NCBI RefSeq assembly: GCF_000334915.1
Contig: NZ_AMSF01000080.1
Coordinates: 1-56,857, forward strand
DNA: 56,857 nt
Reading direction: 5' to 3'
DNA from: Dyella ginsengisoli LA-4
Lineage (GTDB): Bacteria > Pseudomonadota > Gammaproteobacteria > Xanthomonadales > Rhodanobacteraceae
This document shows, piece by piece, positions 36,337 to 47,745 of this stretch (the stretch's first letter is position 1; each line of letters begins with the position of its first letter). The notes under the pieces are model-generated. The model did not search any database. It saw nothing but the letters and a program-made list of their open reading frames with translations, and was not told the DNA's origin. Made by a program: the position numbers and the translations under genes.

Positions 36337-37425
36337 TCAGTCGCCGATGCGCTCCCCGCTGGCCGCGTCGAACAGGTGCAGCATCGACGGATCCGGCGCC
36401 AGGTGCACCAGTGTGCCGGGCTCGGGCAGCGTGCGCGGCGGCAGCCGCACCACCAGCGGCTTGCCGCCGGTGCGCAGGTTGAGGAACACCTCGTTGCCGA
36501 CCGGCTCGACCACTTCCACCCGCGCGCTGAGCGTGTGCAGTCCCGGTGCGTCCACCGGATGCAGGTCCTCCGGCCGCACGCCGAGGGTGACCTCGCGGCG
36601 GTCCCACGACGCCGGCCAGCCGGTCACCCCCGGCAGGGTCAGCACGCCGTGCGGGCCGTCCAGCGCCCAGCCGTCGGCCAGCCGCAGCGTGCCGGGCAGG
36701 AAGTTCATCGCCGGGCTGCCGAGGAAGCCGGCGACGAAGCGGTTGGCCGGCCGCCGGTAGAGATTCATCGGCGTATCGATCTGCTGGATCACTCCGCCAT
36801 CGAGCATCACGATGCGCTGACCCAGCGTCATCGCCTCGATCTGGTCGTGGGTGACGTAGATCATCGTGGCGCCGAGCCGGCGGTGCAGCCGCGCGATCTC
36901 CAGCCGCATCGACAGGCGCAGCCGCGCGTCGAGATTGGACAGCGGTTCGTCGAGCAGGAACACGCGGGGGTTGCGCACCAGCGCCCGGCCCAGTGCCACG
37001 CGCTGCTGCTGGCCGCCGGACAGCGCGCCCGGCCGCGCATCGAGCCACGGCTCGATCTCCAGCAGCCGCGCCACCTCGTGCACGCGCCGCGCCACCTCGT
37101 GGCGGTGCTGTCCACGCAGGCGCAGACCGAAGCCCAGGTTCTCGGCCACGGTCATGTGGGGGTAGAGGGCGTAGTTCTGGAACACCATGGCAATGTCCCG
37201 ATCCTTCGGCGGCACGTCGTTCATCACCCGCCCGCCGATGCTCAACGTGCCGGCGGTGATCGGCTCCAGCCCGGCGATCATCCGCAGCAGGGTGGTCTTG
37301 CCGCAGCCGGAGGGTCCGACCAGCACCAGCAGTTCGCCATCGGCGATCTCCAGCGTCGCGTCCGCCACGGCCACCTGGCCGCCCGGATACTCCTTGCGCA
37401 ACGCCTCCAGCCGAACGACCGCCAT
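36337..37425 (-). CDS. MalK/UgpC-type sugar ABC transporter ATP-binding protein
   Basis: 362 residues: ABC domain (about 1-235; GPSGCGKTT, LSGGQQQRVALGRALVRNP, FLLDEPLSNLDARLR, YVTHDQ) and a C-terminal TOBE/regulatory domain (about 240-355; LGVRPEDLHPV, VEPVGNEVFLNL). This is the layout of the shared ATPases of carbohydrate importers. GGAGAA precedes the ATG at 37425; a longer form from 37482 adds residues antisense to the promoter region and is rejected. No permease or binding-protein gene is adjacent, so it may serve transporters encoded elsewhere. It is divergent from the beta-glucosidase gene and shares the control region. Confidence 0.93.
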   Translation of the reverse strand: MAVVRLEALRKEYPGGQVAVADATLEIADGELLVLVGPSGCGKTTLLRMIAGLEPITAGTLSIGGRVMNDVPPKDRDIAMVFQNYALYPHMTVAENLGFGLRLRGQHRHEVARRVHEVARLLEIEPWLDARPGALSGGQQQRVALGRALVRNPRVFLLDEPLSNLDARLRLSMRLEIARLHRRLGATMIYVTHDQIEAMTLGQRIVMLDGGVIQQIDTPMNLYRRPANRFVAGFLGSPAMNFLPGTLRLADGWALDGPHGVLTLPGVTGWPASWDRREVTLGVRPEDLHPVDAPGLHTLSARVEVVEPVGNEVFLNLRTGGKPLVVRLPPRTLPEPGTLVHLAPDPSMLHLFDAASGERIGD

Positions 37426-37507
37426 CGGGTTCTCCGCGATTGGGCCCGCCCCGGAGCCCGAAGCCGCCATGGTGCATGGCAAAGCGGCGTTCGGCTATTC
37501 TCGCGGC

Positions 37508-37519
37508 GTAATCGTTTAC
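37508..37519. promoter_or_regulatory. LacI-type operator-like palindrome
   Basis: GTAATCGTTTAC is an imperfect palindrome centred on CG with GTAA/TTAC arms, the form of LacI/GalR-family operators. It lies between the divergent sugar ATPase and beta-glucosidase genes, 32 bases before the latter's ATG. No LacI-family gene is in the window. Confidence 0.5.
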
Positions 37520-37551
37520 AGCAAGCCGCGGTGCGGCCATCGGACCCGTCA

Positions 37552-38904
37552 ATGTCAGGACGCTTTCTCTTTCCCGCGGACTTCGTCTGGGGCGCCGCCA
37601 CCTCGGCGTACCAGATCGAGGGCTCGCCCCTGGCCGACGGTGCCGGACCGAGCATCTGGCAGCGCTTCGCCCACACCCCGGGCATGATGGCTAACGGTGA
37701 CCACGGCGACGTCGCCTGCGACCACTACCGCCGCTACCGCGACGACGTGAAGCTGATGCAGGCACTGGGGCTCACCAGCTACCGCTTCAGCATCAACTGG
37801 GCACGCGTGTTGCCCGAGGGCACCGGGCGGATCAACCCGGCCGGGCTGGATTTCTACTCGCGCCTGGTCGACACCCTGCTCGAACACGGCATCGCGCCAA
37901 ACGCCACGCTGTTCCACTGGGACCTGCCGGCGGCGCTGGACGATCGCGGCGGCTGGCTCAACCGCGACAGCGCGCACTGGTTCGCCGAGTACGCCGAGAT
38001 CATGTTCAAGGCGCTGGACGACCGCGTGCCGATGTGGAGCACGCTCAACGAGCCCTGGGTGGTGACCGACGGCGGCTACCTGCACGGCACCGTCGCCCCC
38101 GGCCACCGCAACACCTACGAGGCGCCGCTCGCCGCGCACAACCTGATGCGCGCCAGCGGCGCGGCGATCCAGGCCTACCGCTCGGTTGGCCGGCAGCAGA
38201 TCGGCGTGGTGTTCAACATCGAGCCGAAGTACCCGGCCAGCGACCGCAACGAGGACGTGGCGGCCACGGCCCGCGCCCATGCCTACATGAACCAGCAGTT
38301 CGCCGACCCGGCGCTGCTCGGCAGCTACCCGCCGCAGCTGAAGGAATGCTTCGGCGACGCCTGGCCGACGTTCCCGGCCAGCGATTTCGGGCTGACCCGG
38401 CAGACCGTCGACTTCGTCGGCATCAACTACTACACCCGCGCGGTGGTGCGGCACGACCCGGCGCAGCACCCGCTGCGCGCCTCGCCGGTGCGCCAGCCCG
38501 ACCGCACCTACACCGAGACCGGCTGGGAGGTGTACGAACAGGGGCTGGTCGACACGCTCACCTGGTTCAAGGACCGCTACGGCAACCTCCCGCTCTACGT
38601 CACCGAGAACGGCGCGGCCTTCCACGACCCGCCGGTGGTCGAGGGCGAACTGCTGGAAGATCCGCTGCGGGTGGACTACTTCCGGCGCCACCTGAAGGCG
38701 GTGCACGCGGCGATACGCGCGGGCGTGAACGTGAAGGGCTATTACGCCTGGTCGCTGCTGGACAACCTGGAGTGGTCGCTGGGTTTCGCCAAGCGCTTCG
38801 GGCTTTACCATGTCGACTTCGCCACGCAGAAGCGCACGCCCAAGGCGAGCGCAAGGTTCTACGCCGACGTGATCGGCAGCGGCGGAGCCTGCCTGGCCCC
38901 GTGA
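37552..38904 (+). CDS. GH1 beta-glucosidase
   Basis: 450 residues, the usual GH1 length, with the TIM-barrel signatures FLFPADFVWGAATSAYQIEG, SYRFSINWARVLP and HWDLPAALDDRGGW. The acid/base is E167 in STLNEPW, and the nucleophile is E352 in YVTENGA. The C-terminal KGYYAWSLLDNLEWSLGF and KRFGLYHVDF complete the family pattern. There is no signal peptide, so it acts in the cytoplasm on imported beta-glucosides or cello-oligosaccharides and releases glucose. The next genes are glucokinase and a HAD phosphatase/mutase, so the products feed directly into glycolysis. The palindrome upstream suggests sugar-responsive control. Confidence 0.96.
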   Translation: MSGRFLFPADFVWGAATSAYQIEGSPLADGAGPSIWQRFAHTPGMMANGDHGDVACDHYRRYRDDVKLMQALGLTSYRFSINWARVLPEGTGRINPAGLDFYSRLVDTLLEHGIAPNATLFHWDLPAALDDRGGWLNRDSAHWFAEYAEIMFKALDDRVPMWSTLNEPWVVTDGGYLHGTVAPGHRNTYEAPLAAHNLMRASGAAIQAYRSVGRQQIGVVFNIEPKYPASDRNEDVAATARAHAYMNQQFADPALLGSYPPQLKECFGDAWPTFPASDFGLTRQTVDFVGINYYTRAVVRHDPAQHPLRASPVRQPDRTYTETGWEVYEQGLVDTLTWFKDRYGNLPLYVTENGAAFHDPPVVEGELLEDPLRVDYFRRHLKAVHAAIRAGVNVKGYYAWSLLDNLEWSLGFAKRFGLYHVDFATQKRTPKASARFYADVIGSGGACLAP

Positions 38905-38985
38905 TGGCCATCCTGCCCGGCCCACTGGACTCGCGCCCTGGGGCAGGGCAACCTTACCTATTCGCTTGTGCTGAAGGTTTTGAGC

Positions 38986-40005
38986 ATGCCGGCTGACGCC
39001 CACGCCTCCGTTCCCACCCTGCTGGTCGATCTCGGCGGCACCAATGTCCGCTTCGGCGTGGCCGATCCGTCGCGCACCGACCCGCTGCTCGGGGACAGCA
39101 TCCGGCGCTATCGCGTAGCCGAACACGAATCGCTGGTCGCCACCGCGAAGCAGTACCTGGCCGACACCGGCCTGGAGGTCAAGCGCGCGGTGGTCGCCGC
39201 CGCCGGCCGCATCGAGGACGGCGAGACGGTCAAGGTGACCAACAACCCGTGGGCGATCTCCGCCCGCCAGACCGCCGAGGCGCTGGGCCTGGACGGCGTG
39301 CACCTGGTCAACGACTTCGCCGCGCAGAGCATGGCGGTGACCCTGCTCAAGGGCGACGACCTGGTTGCGGTCGGCCCGCTGCCGCTGCCGACCATCGGCG
39401 CGCACGACGAGCAGACCTTCGCCATCGTCGGCCCGGGCACCGGCCTGGGCGTCGGCGGCCTGCTGGTGCGCCAGGGCCACTGCAGCGTGCTGCAGACCGA
39501 AGGCGGCCATGCCGGCTTCGCCGCGCACTCGCCCGAGGACATCGCCATCCTCGACTACCTCAACCACAAGTACGGCCGCGTCTCCAACGAGCGGCTGATC
39601 TGCGGCCAGGGCCTGGTCAACCTGTACGACGCGATCTGCCACATCACCGGCGCCACCGCGCAGCCGTTCAAGCCGGAGGACATCACCGCCCGCGCGAAGG
39701 ACGGCAGCTGCCCGCTGTGCACGCGCACGGTGGAGACCTTCGCCGGCATCTTCGGCAGCGTCGCCGGCGACCTGGTACTCACGCTCGGCGCGTGGGACGG
39801 CGTGTATCTCACCGGCGGCCTGATCCCGATCCTGCTGCCGTGGCTGGAGCGCGGGCGCTTCCGCGAGCGCTTCGAGGCCAAGGGCCGCTTCCGCGACATC
39901 ATGGAAAAGGTGCCCACGCAGGCGATCATGAATCCGGAGCCGGGTCTGCTCGGCGCCGCCGCGATCGCGATCATGGAGTCGGGCCGGCCGCTGCTCGGCC
40001 GCTGA
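38986..40005 (+). CDS. glk: Glucokinase
   Basis: 339 residues of the bacterial glucokinase (ROK-unrelated, Glk) family, which phosphorylates glucose with ATP. The phosphate-1 motif is LLVDLGGTNVRFGV, the substrate region is LVNDFAAQSMAV, the phosphate-2 region is VGPGTGLGVGGLL, and EGGHAGFAA carries the conserved glutamate and histidine. I chose the ATG at 38986 because GAAGG lies 9 bases before it; an in-frame GTG at 38968 would add six residues. It follows the beta-glucosidase by 81 bp and would use the glucose released by that enzyme. Confidence 0.95.
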   Translation: MPADAHASVPTLLVDLGGTNVRFGVADPSRTDPLLGDSIRRYRVAEHESLVATAKQYLADTGLEVKRAVVAAAGRIEDGETVKVTNNPWAISARQTAEALGLDGVHLVNDFAAQSMAVTLLKGDDLVAVGPLPLPTIGAHDEQTFAIVGPGTGLGVGGLLVRQGHCSVLQTEGGHAGFAAHSPEDIAILDYLNHKYGRVSNERLICGQGLVNLYDAICHITGATAQPFKPEDITARAKDGSCPLCTRTVETFAGIFGSVAGDLVLTLGAWDGVYLTGGLIPILLPWLERGRFRERFEAKGRFRDIMEKVPTQAIMNPEPGLLGAAAIAIMESGRPLLGR

Positions 40006-40078
40006 GCCTCGCCACCGCGCGATGGCGCGGCCGTCACGCGATCCGTGGCACGGTGCGCCGGTGTTGCAGGAGAAACCC

Positions 40079-40762
40079 ATGCCCCGCAGTGATACCGCCT
40101 TCCTGTTCGATCTGGACGGCACCCTGGTCGACAGCGTCTATCAGCACGTGCTCGCCTGGAAGGAAGCGCTGGACGCCGAAGGCGTCGAGCTGTCGGTGTG
40201 GCGCATCCACCGCAAGATCGGCATGAGCGGCGGCCTGTTCGCCAACATGCTGCTGCGCGAGACCGGGCTGGACATCACCGAGGACCGGCTGGAGCGGCTG
40301 CGCCGGCGCCACGCCGAGGCGTTCAACCGTCAGCACACGCAGGGCTCGGTCAAGCCGCTGCCCGGTGCGCGCGAGCTGCTGGCCTTCCTCACCGAGCAGC
40401 AGATTCCCTGGGCGATCGCCACCAGCGGTCGCATGGAAACCGCCGCCCACAACCTCGCCGCGCTGGGCGTGGATCCGTCGAAGGTGCCGGTGGTGACGCG
40501 GGACCAGGTCCGCCACGCCAAGCCGGACCCGGATCTGTTCGTCACCGCGGCGCACCGGCTGGATTTCGACATCCGCCACGCGCTGGTGGTCGGCGACAGC
40601 GTGTGGGACATGCTGGCCGCGCAGCGCGCGCGCGCCATCGGCATCGGCCTGCTCGCCGGCGGCTACGGCCGCGAGGAGCTGCAGCACGCCGGCGCACTGC
40701 GGGTGTACGACGACCCGGCCGACCTGCTGCGCCACGTCGACGAGGTCGCGGCGCGCGCGTGA
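40079..40762 (+). CDS. HAD-superfamily phosphatase, beta-phosphoglucomutase-like
   Basis: 227 residues of HAD subfamily IA. Motif I is FLFDLDGTLVDS (nucleophile D11, acid/base D13), motif II is AIATSGR, motif III is K153-region HAKPDPDLF, and motif IV is VVGDSVWDM. A helical cap lies between about 20 and 90. The CAGGAGA ribosome-binding site is 6 bases before the ATG. Similar enzymes act as phosphoglycolate phosphatase or beta-phosphoglucomutase; the sugar-gene neighbourhood favours a sugar-phosphate substrate, but no residue decides. It lies 73 bp after glucokinase. Confidence 0.88.
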   Translation: MPRSDTAFLFDLDGTLVDSVYQHVLAWKEALDAEGVELSVWRIHRKIGMSGGLFANMLLRETGLDITEDRLERLRRRHAEAFNRQHTQGSVKPLPGARELLAFLTEQQIPWAIATSGRMETAAHNLAALGVDPSKVPVVTRDQVRHAKPDPDLFVTAAHRLDFDIRHALVVGDSVWDMLAAQRARAIGIGLLAGGYGREELQHAGALRVYDDPADLLRHVDEVAARA

Positions 40763-40840
40763 ACCGCTTCTTCGCGTCGGCCTGACACGGACTGAACGCA
40801 ATACGGCTAGCCTCGGGAAGCTCCCGCTCCCCACCGAGTC

Positions 40841-41173
40841 ATGCCGATGCGCCGCCTGCTCGCCGCCAGTCTGGCCACCCTGCTCGCCACTGCCTGCTCC
40901 CCGTCGCCCCCCGCGCCCCTGGCCGGCTCCCCCGCGTCGGGCACGCCCGGCGATGCCGCCCTCGGCTCACCCGCCTGGTACGACTGGGTCGACCGCTCGC
41001 TGGGAATTTCCAGCGACGGCCATGGCCCCGACCACGGCTCGCCCGAGTGGAACCAGGCAGTGCAGCGCAAGCTGGGGCAGGAAGCCCCGCAGGCAACCCC
41101 CGGTTCGCCGCAATGGCAGCAGTCGGTCGATGCGCTGTTGCGTACACGCGGCAACCCGCCATCGTCGGGCTGA
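40841..41173 (+). CDS. Small lipoprotein with repeated GSPxW segments
   Basis: 110 residues. The lipoprotein signal ends at LATAC (Cys19). The mature part carries three copies of a 14-residue unit with the pattern GSPxW-x3-VDxxLG: GSPAWYDWVDRSLG (42-55), GSPEWNQAVQRKLG (66-79) and GSPQWQQSVDALLR (88-101), spaced about 22-24 residues apart. The linkers are Gly/His/Pro-rich. I do not recognise the family. The stop leaves 80 bp before the convergent SNF2 helicase gene. ATG 40841 or the ATG two codons later are both possible. No neighbour suggests a role beyond a periplasmic or outer-membrane lipoprotein. Confidence 0.75.
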   Translation: MPMRRLLAASLATLLATACSPSPPAPLAGSPASGTPGDAALGSPAWYDWVDRSLGISSDGHGPDHGSPEWNQAVQRKLGQEAPQATPGSPQWQQSVDALLRTRGNPPSSG

Positions 41174-41253
41174 GCCGGAACGATCACCCGGCTCGCGGGA
41201 CGCCCAAGGCAGTCATCGACGCCAGATAGCCATGCCACCGGCCTGGCGCGGAC

Positions 41254-44283
<3,030 letters not shown>

Positions 44284-44381
44284 GCGGTCCGTTGGGCGAT
44301 CAAAACCTTGAGCTTAGCAAGGCTTGTCACGGCGTGCCCACGCCCGTGCCGCAAACTCGTGCGGCGAACCGCCCCGCTCGC

Positions 44382-45407
44382 TCAGGTGCCGGGGAACAGT
44401 CCCTGCGGGTATTCCGGCTTCTGCTCGCGTGCCATCAGCGCGCGCAGGCCTTCGACCGGGGTGACCTCGCCGTGCAGCACGGCGCGCACGCCGCTGGCGA
44501 TGGGCAGGTCCAGGCCGTGTTTGGCAGCCAGCCGCGCCACCTCGTCGGCGGTGAGCACGCTCTCGACCACCTGGCCGATCTGGCGCACCGCCTCGTCCAG
44601 CGCGATGCCCTTGCCCAGCGCCAGGCCGAGCCGGCGGTTGCGCGACAGGTCGCCGGTGCAGGTGAGCACCAGGTCGCCCAGGCCGGACAGCCCCATCAGG
44701 GTTTCCGGCCGCGCACCGAGCGCCAGGCCCAGCCGCAGCATCTCGTTCATGCCGCGGGTGATCAGGCCGGCGCGGGCGTTGAGGCCCAGCTGCATGCCGT
44801 CGGCCACGCCGGTGGCGACCGCCAGCACGTTTTTCATCGCGCCGCCGAGCTCACCGCCCAGCACGTCGCTGCCGGTGTAGGCGCGGAAGTTGGGGGCGTG
44901 CAGCATGCCCGCCATTTCCCTGGCGAACGCCTCGTCGTCCGAATGCACGGTGACCGCGCTGGGAAGGCCGGCGGCCACTTCCTTGGCGAAGGAAGGGCCA
45001 GTGACCACCGCCGCCGGCCGACCAGGCAGCTTTTCGGCGACCAGTTCGTGCAGGAACCGGCCGGTACCGGGCTCGAAGCCCTTGCTCGCCCAGGCGATCG
45101 CCGCGCCCGGCTCGAGCAGCGGAGCGATCTGGTCGAGCATCGACGCAAACGCATGGCTCGGCACCACGATCAGCACGACCTGGGCGCCACGCAGGGCGGC
45201 GGCCAGATCGCTCTCGTAGTGCAGCTCGGCCGGCAGCTCCAGATCCGGCAGGTAGCGCTGGTTGCGACGGGTCTGCGCCATCGCCTCCAGCGCCTGCCGG
45301 TCGCGGCCCCACAGCCGGGTCGGCACGCCGTTGCGTGCCGCAAGCGCCGCCAGCGCCGTGCCCCAGGAACCGGCACCAAGTACCGCCAGGGTCGGTCGGG
45401 TGCTCAT
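44382..45407 (-). CDS. gpsA: NAD(P)H-dependent glycerol-3-phosphate dehydrogenase
   Basis: 341 residues. It reduces dihydroxyacetone phosphate to sn-glycerol 3-phosphate for phospholipid synthesis. The nucleotide-binding motif [11 protein letters not shown] (9-19) starts the chain, followed by [38 protein letters not shown] (catalytic lysine) and [22 protein letters not shown]. The gene lies 7 bp after secB on the same strand, the usual secB-gpsA arrangement of gammaproteobacteria, so both are one transcript. Confidence 0.98.
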   Translation of the reverse strand: MSTRPTLAVLGAGSWGTALAALAARNGVPTRLWGRDRQALEAMAQTRRNQRYLPDLELPAELHYESDLAAALRGAQVVLIVVPSHAFASMLDQIAPLLEPGAAIAWASKGFEPGTGRFLHELVAEKLPGRPAAVVTGPSFAKEVAAGLPSAVTVHSDDEAFAREMAGMLHAPNFRAYTGSDVLGGELGGAMKNVLAVATGVADGMQLGLNARAGLITRGMNEMLRLGLALGARPETLMGLSGLGDLVLTCTGDLSRNRRLGLALGKGIALDEAVRQIGQVVESVLTADEVARLAAKHGLDLPIASGVRAVLHGEVTPVEGLRALMAREQKPEYPQGLFPGT

Positions 45408-45414
45408 GGCTGGA

Positions 45415-45921
45415 TCAGCTGTTCAGCGTCGGCGCGGTCTCGCCGCCCATGGCGTTGCGGCGCATCTGTTCGGCATAGAGCGCGTCGAAGTTGATCGGCT
45501 GCAGCAGGAACGGCGGGAAGCCGCCTTCCAGCACCAGCTGCGAGATCACCTGGCGCGCGTACGGGAACAGCAGGTTCGGGCAGTAGCTGCCGATGATCCC
45601 GGCATGGTCTTCGGCCGCGAAACCGGCAATCCCGAACAGGCCGGCCTGGTGCACTTCGGCCAGGTAGGCAGTGCGCTCGCCGATGGTGCAGGTCAGGGTC
45701 AGGCTCAGCACCACTTCGTACAGGTCATCACCCAGGTCGGTGGCACGCTGGCCGAGGTTGAGCTGCACCTGCGGCTGTTCCTCGGTAACGCCCATGTCCT
45801 GGAAGATCTGCGGCGCGTTGGGGGCCTCGAACGAGACGTCCTTCACGTAGATCTTCTGCAGCGCGAGCTGCGGCTGGTTGGCCTGGCCGTCGGCCTGGCC
45901 GTTGGTGGTCACGTCTGACAT
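45415..45921 (-). CDS. secB: Protein-export chaperone SecB
   Basis: 168 residues. It is a tetrameric cytosolic chaperone that keeps precursors unfolded and delivers them to SecA. The family pattern is clear: [19 protein letters not shown], then the beta strands [25 protein letters not shown], and [36 protein letters not shown] near the C-terminus (continuous in the gene). AGAGGA lies 6 bases before the ATG. A longer frame from 46002 is unlikely to be coding. Confidence 0.98.
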   Translation of the reverse strand: MSDVTTNGQADGQANQPQLALQKIYVKDVSFEAPNAPQIFQDMGVTEEQPQVQLNLGQRATDLGDDLYEVVLSLTLTCTIGERTAYLAEVHQAGLFGIAGFAAEDHAGIIGSYCPNLLFPYARQVISQLVLEGGFPPFLLQPINFDALYAEQMRRNAMGGETAPTLNS

Positions 45922-46246
45922 CGGAGGTCCTCTTCGAAAATACGGGCTGGCTCCATCCGCGGGCGGACGGAAAACCGCAAAGAGCGCGATTGTTCCATAC
46001 AAGCCGGCGCGCCGTCACTGGCACCACCGCCCGGCGTACTGCTCAAGGATTGCGCAACCGGATGAAATTCCGCGATAATGCGCGGCTCGACTCCTGCCGC
46101 CCGCTCATGTGGGCCGTCCGCGACGCGATGCGGACCTCACGGCAAGCCTAGAGAGCTGCACCCTCCAGCATCGCGTGGCGCCAAGGCGCCGCTGGGCCGA
46201 CGTCGCCCTGGCCAACGGGCGTTACACCACGAATACGGAGGTCATC
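45922..46246. other. Divergent secB/rpmB intergenic region
   Basis: 325 bases between divergent genes. The plus-strand half has the rpmB promoter (46050-46079) and a leader of about 160 bases before rpmB. I see no gene in it. The leader is long for a small ribosomal operon, and I find no clear hairpin attenuator by eye. Confidence 0.7.
46050..46079 (+). promoter_or_regulatory. Sigma-70-type promoter of rpmB-rpmG
   Basis: TTGCGC (46050-46055), an 18-base spacer and GATAAT (46074-46079) lie about 170 bases before rpmB. The -10 box is close to consensus. Confidence 0.6.
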
Positions 46247-46483
46247 ATGGCCCGTGTATGCCAAGTCACCGGAAAGGGTGTGCGGACCGGCAACAACGTC
46301 TCGCACGCGAACAACAAGACCCGTCGCCGCTGGTTGCCCAACCTGCATGAGCGTCGCTTCTGGGTCGCCAGCGAGAACCGCTGGGTCAAGCTGCGTGTGT
46401 CCAACCACGCCCTGCGCACCATCGACAAGAATGGCATCGAGGCCGTGATTGCCGAGCTGCGCGCCCGCGGCGAGAAGATCTGA
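46247..46483 (+). CDS. rpmB: 50S ribosomal protein L28
   Basis: 78 residues, the standard length for L28 of gammaproteobacteria. The N-terminus [20 protein letters not shown] and the central [18 protein letters not shown] match the family. The only cysteine is C5, so there is no CXXC zinc site. GGAGG lies 7 bases before the ATG. The gene is followed 11 bp later by rpmG, the usual pair. Confidence 0.98.
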   Translation: MARVCQVTGKGVRTGNNVSHANNKTRRRWLPNLHERRFWVASENRWVKLRVSNHALRTIDKNGIEAVIAELRARGEKI

Positions 46484-46494
46484 GGAGCTAGACC

Positions 46495-46662
46495 ATGGCG
46501 AACAAGACCCAGGACAAGATCCGTCTGATCTCGTCGGCCGGTACCGGCCACTTCTACACCACGCAGAAGAACAAGAAGAACACCCCGGAAAAGTTCGAGT
46601 TCAAGAAGTACGATCCGGTCGTGCGCAAGCACGTGATCTACAAGGAAGGCAAGATCAAGTGA
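46495..46662 (+). CDS. rpmG: 50S ribosomal protein L33
   Basis: 55 residues, [20 protein letters not shown]... with the conserved [21 protein letters not shown] and the end [10 protein letters not shown]. It has no cysteines, so it is the zinc-independent (C-minus) form. GAGGAG lies 9 bases before the ATG. Together with L28 it sits near the exit site of the large ribosomal subunit. Confidence 0.98.
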   Translation: MANKTQDKIRLISSAGTGHFYTTQKNKKNTPEKFEFKKYDPVVRKHVIYKEGKIK

Positions 46663-46671
46663 CGTGACGCC

Positions 46672-46693
46672 CCGTCCGCGCCCGCGCGGACGG
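46672..46693 (+). terminator. Hairpin just after rpmG
   Basis: A 9-bp perfect stem (CCGTCCGCG / CGCGGACGG) with a 4-base loop, 9 bases after the rpmG stop and without a T-run. It may protect the mRNA end ahead of the terminator at 46741. Confidence 0.5.
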
Positions 46694-46740
46694 CTGGCCG
46701 GAACGTCATCCCGGCGAAAGCCGAGGATCCAGCCTCCGAA

Positions 46741-46765
46741 ACCCGCCCACCGTGGCGGGTTTTTT
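46741..46765 (+). terminator. Rho-independent terminator of rpmB-rpmG
   Basis: Stem ACCCGCC / GGCGGGT with a 6-base loop and a following T-run (TTTTT). Confidence 0.9.
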
Positions 46766-46802
46766 CTTGCCCGCCCGTCGGACGACCGCGATCATGCGCG
46801 GC

Positions 46803-47348
46803 ATGACCACGGACGAGTCGCTGTTCCCCGCTTTGCTGGGGCCCGCCTGGGCCGGACTTGCAGCCCCGGTGCGTCGTGCGCATGGCGGCCGCAGCAGCAT
46901 CGCCCTGCGCGGTGAGGCCGATGTGGTGGGCAGCGACAGCCGGACGGCACGCCTGCTGCGGCAGTTGCTGGGCGTGCCCGCGCCGGGACCGGCGCAACCG
47001 TTGATCGTGGAAATCGCGCGTGACGACGACGGCGAGCGGTGGACACGCCGCTTTGCCCGTGGACGCATGCGCTCGCGGCTGAGCGCCGGGCCGGACCGGC
47101 TGCTGCACGAACGGCTGGGACCGGTGCTACTGCGCTTCCGCCTCGAAGCAGACGGTGGCGCGATCCATTGGCACCTGCTCGGCGCGCGCCTGCTCGGCCT
47201 GCCCCTGCCCCGTCGGTGGCTCGGTCACGTGCTGGCATGCAGCGGCGCCGAGGGCGACCGTTACGCTTTTACTGTCGAGGCCAGCCTGCCTGGCATCGGC
47301 CGCTGGATCGGTTACCGCGGCACGCTGGAGGTCGATGATGGCGAATGA
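46803..47348 (+). CDS. DUF4166 protein
   Basis: 181 residues from the ATG at 46803 (an ATG three codons earlier is possible). The pattern MTTDESLFPALLGPAWAGL, ...VRRAHGGRSS, RRFARGRMRSRL and the C-terminal GLPLPRRWLG...YRGTLEV match DUF4166, a domain of unknown function. In other bacteria the domain is often fused to a saccharopine-dehydrogenase-like NADP-binding protein; here that partner is a separate gene (47746-48864) on the other strand, with a DCC-family gene between. The stop overlaps the DCC gene by 14 bp, so those two are co-translated. Confidence 0.82.
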   Translation: MTTDESLFPALLGPAWAGLAAPVRRAHGGRSSIALRGEADVVGSDSRTARLLRQLLGVPAPGPAQPLIVEIARDDDGERWTRRFARGRMRSRLSAGPDRLLHERLGPVLLRFRLEADGGAIHWHLLGARLLGLPLPRRWLGHVLACSGAEGDRYAFTVEASLPGIGRWIGYRGTLEVDDGE

Positions 47349-47733
47349 ACCGGCCGTGGTGGTCTTCGATGGCGTCTGCGTGCTGTGCAGCCGCTGGGTG
47401 GACTTCATTCTCAGGCACGATCGCGCCGGCCGGTTCCGGCTGGCGGCGATGCAGGGCCGGCACGGCCGCGCACTGCTCGCCGCCCACGGACTGTCGCCCG
47501 ACGATCCGGCGTCGCTGCTGCTGGTCGCCGACGGGGTCGGCCACATCGACACCGCGGCCATTGCCGGCGTGCTGCAGCGGCTGGACGGACCGTGGCGCAT
47601 CCCGTCCGCACTGCTGCGGTGGTTCGCGGATCCGGCCTACCGCTGGGTGGCGCGGCACCGCTACCGCCTGTTCGGTCAACGCGACGCTTGCCGGATGCCG
47701 GACCCCGCCGAGGCCTGGCGCTTCCTCGACTGA
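47335..47733 (+). CDS. DCC-family thiol-disulfide oxidoreductase-like protein (DUF393)
   Basis: 132 residues. The N-terminal motif FDGVCVLCSRWVDFIL (C15 and C18 counted from the first ATG) is the DCC signature with a CxxC thiol pair, followed by the family's HDRAGRFRLAAMQGRHGR and the C-terminal YRWVARHRYRLFG. DCC proteins are predicted disulfide reductases with a thioredoxin-like fold, without a signal peptide here. Two adjacent ATGs (47335, 47338) are possible starts. The overlap with the DUF4166 gene shows they act together; the reaction is unknown. Confidence 0.85.
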   Translation: MMANEPAVVVFDGVCVLCSRWVDFILRHDRAGRFRLAAMQGRHGRALLAAHGLSPDDPASLLLVADGVGHIDTAAIAGVLQRLDGPWRIPSALLRWFADPAYRWVARHRYRLFGQRDACRMPDPAEAWRFLD

Positions 47734-47745
47734 ACGCTCCACACC

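Noticed and set aside
37426-37482. Longer start for the sugar-ABC ATPase (ATG at 37482)
   Set aside because: It adds 19 residues of low-complexity sequence in the regulatory region, and the ATG at 37425 has the better ribosome-binding site.
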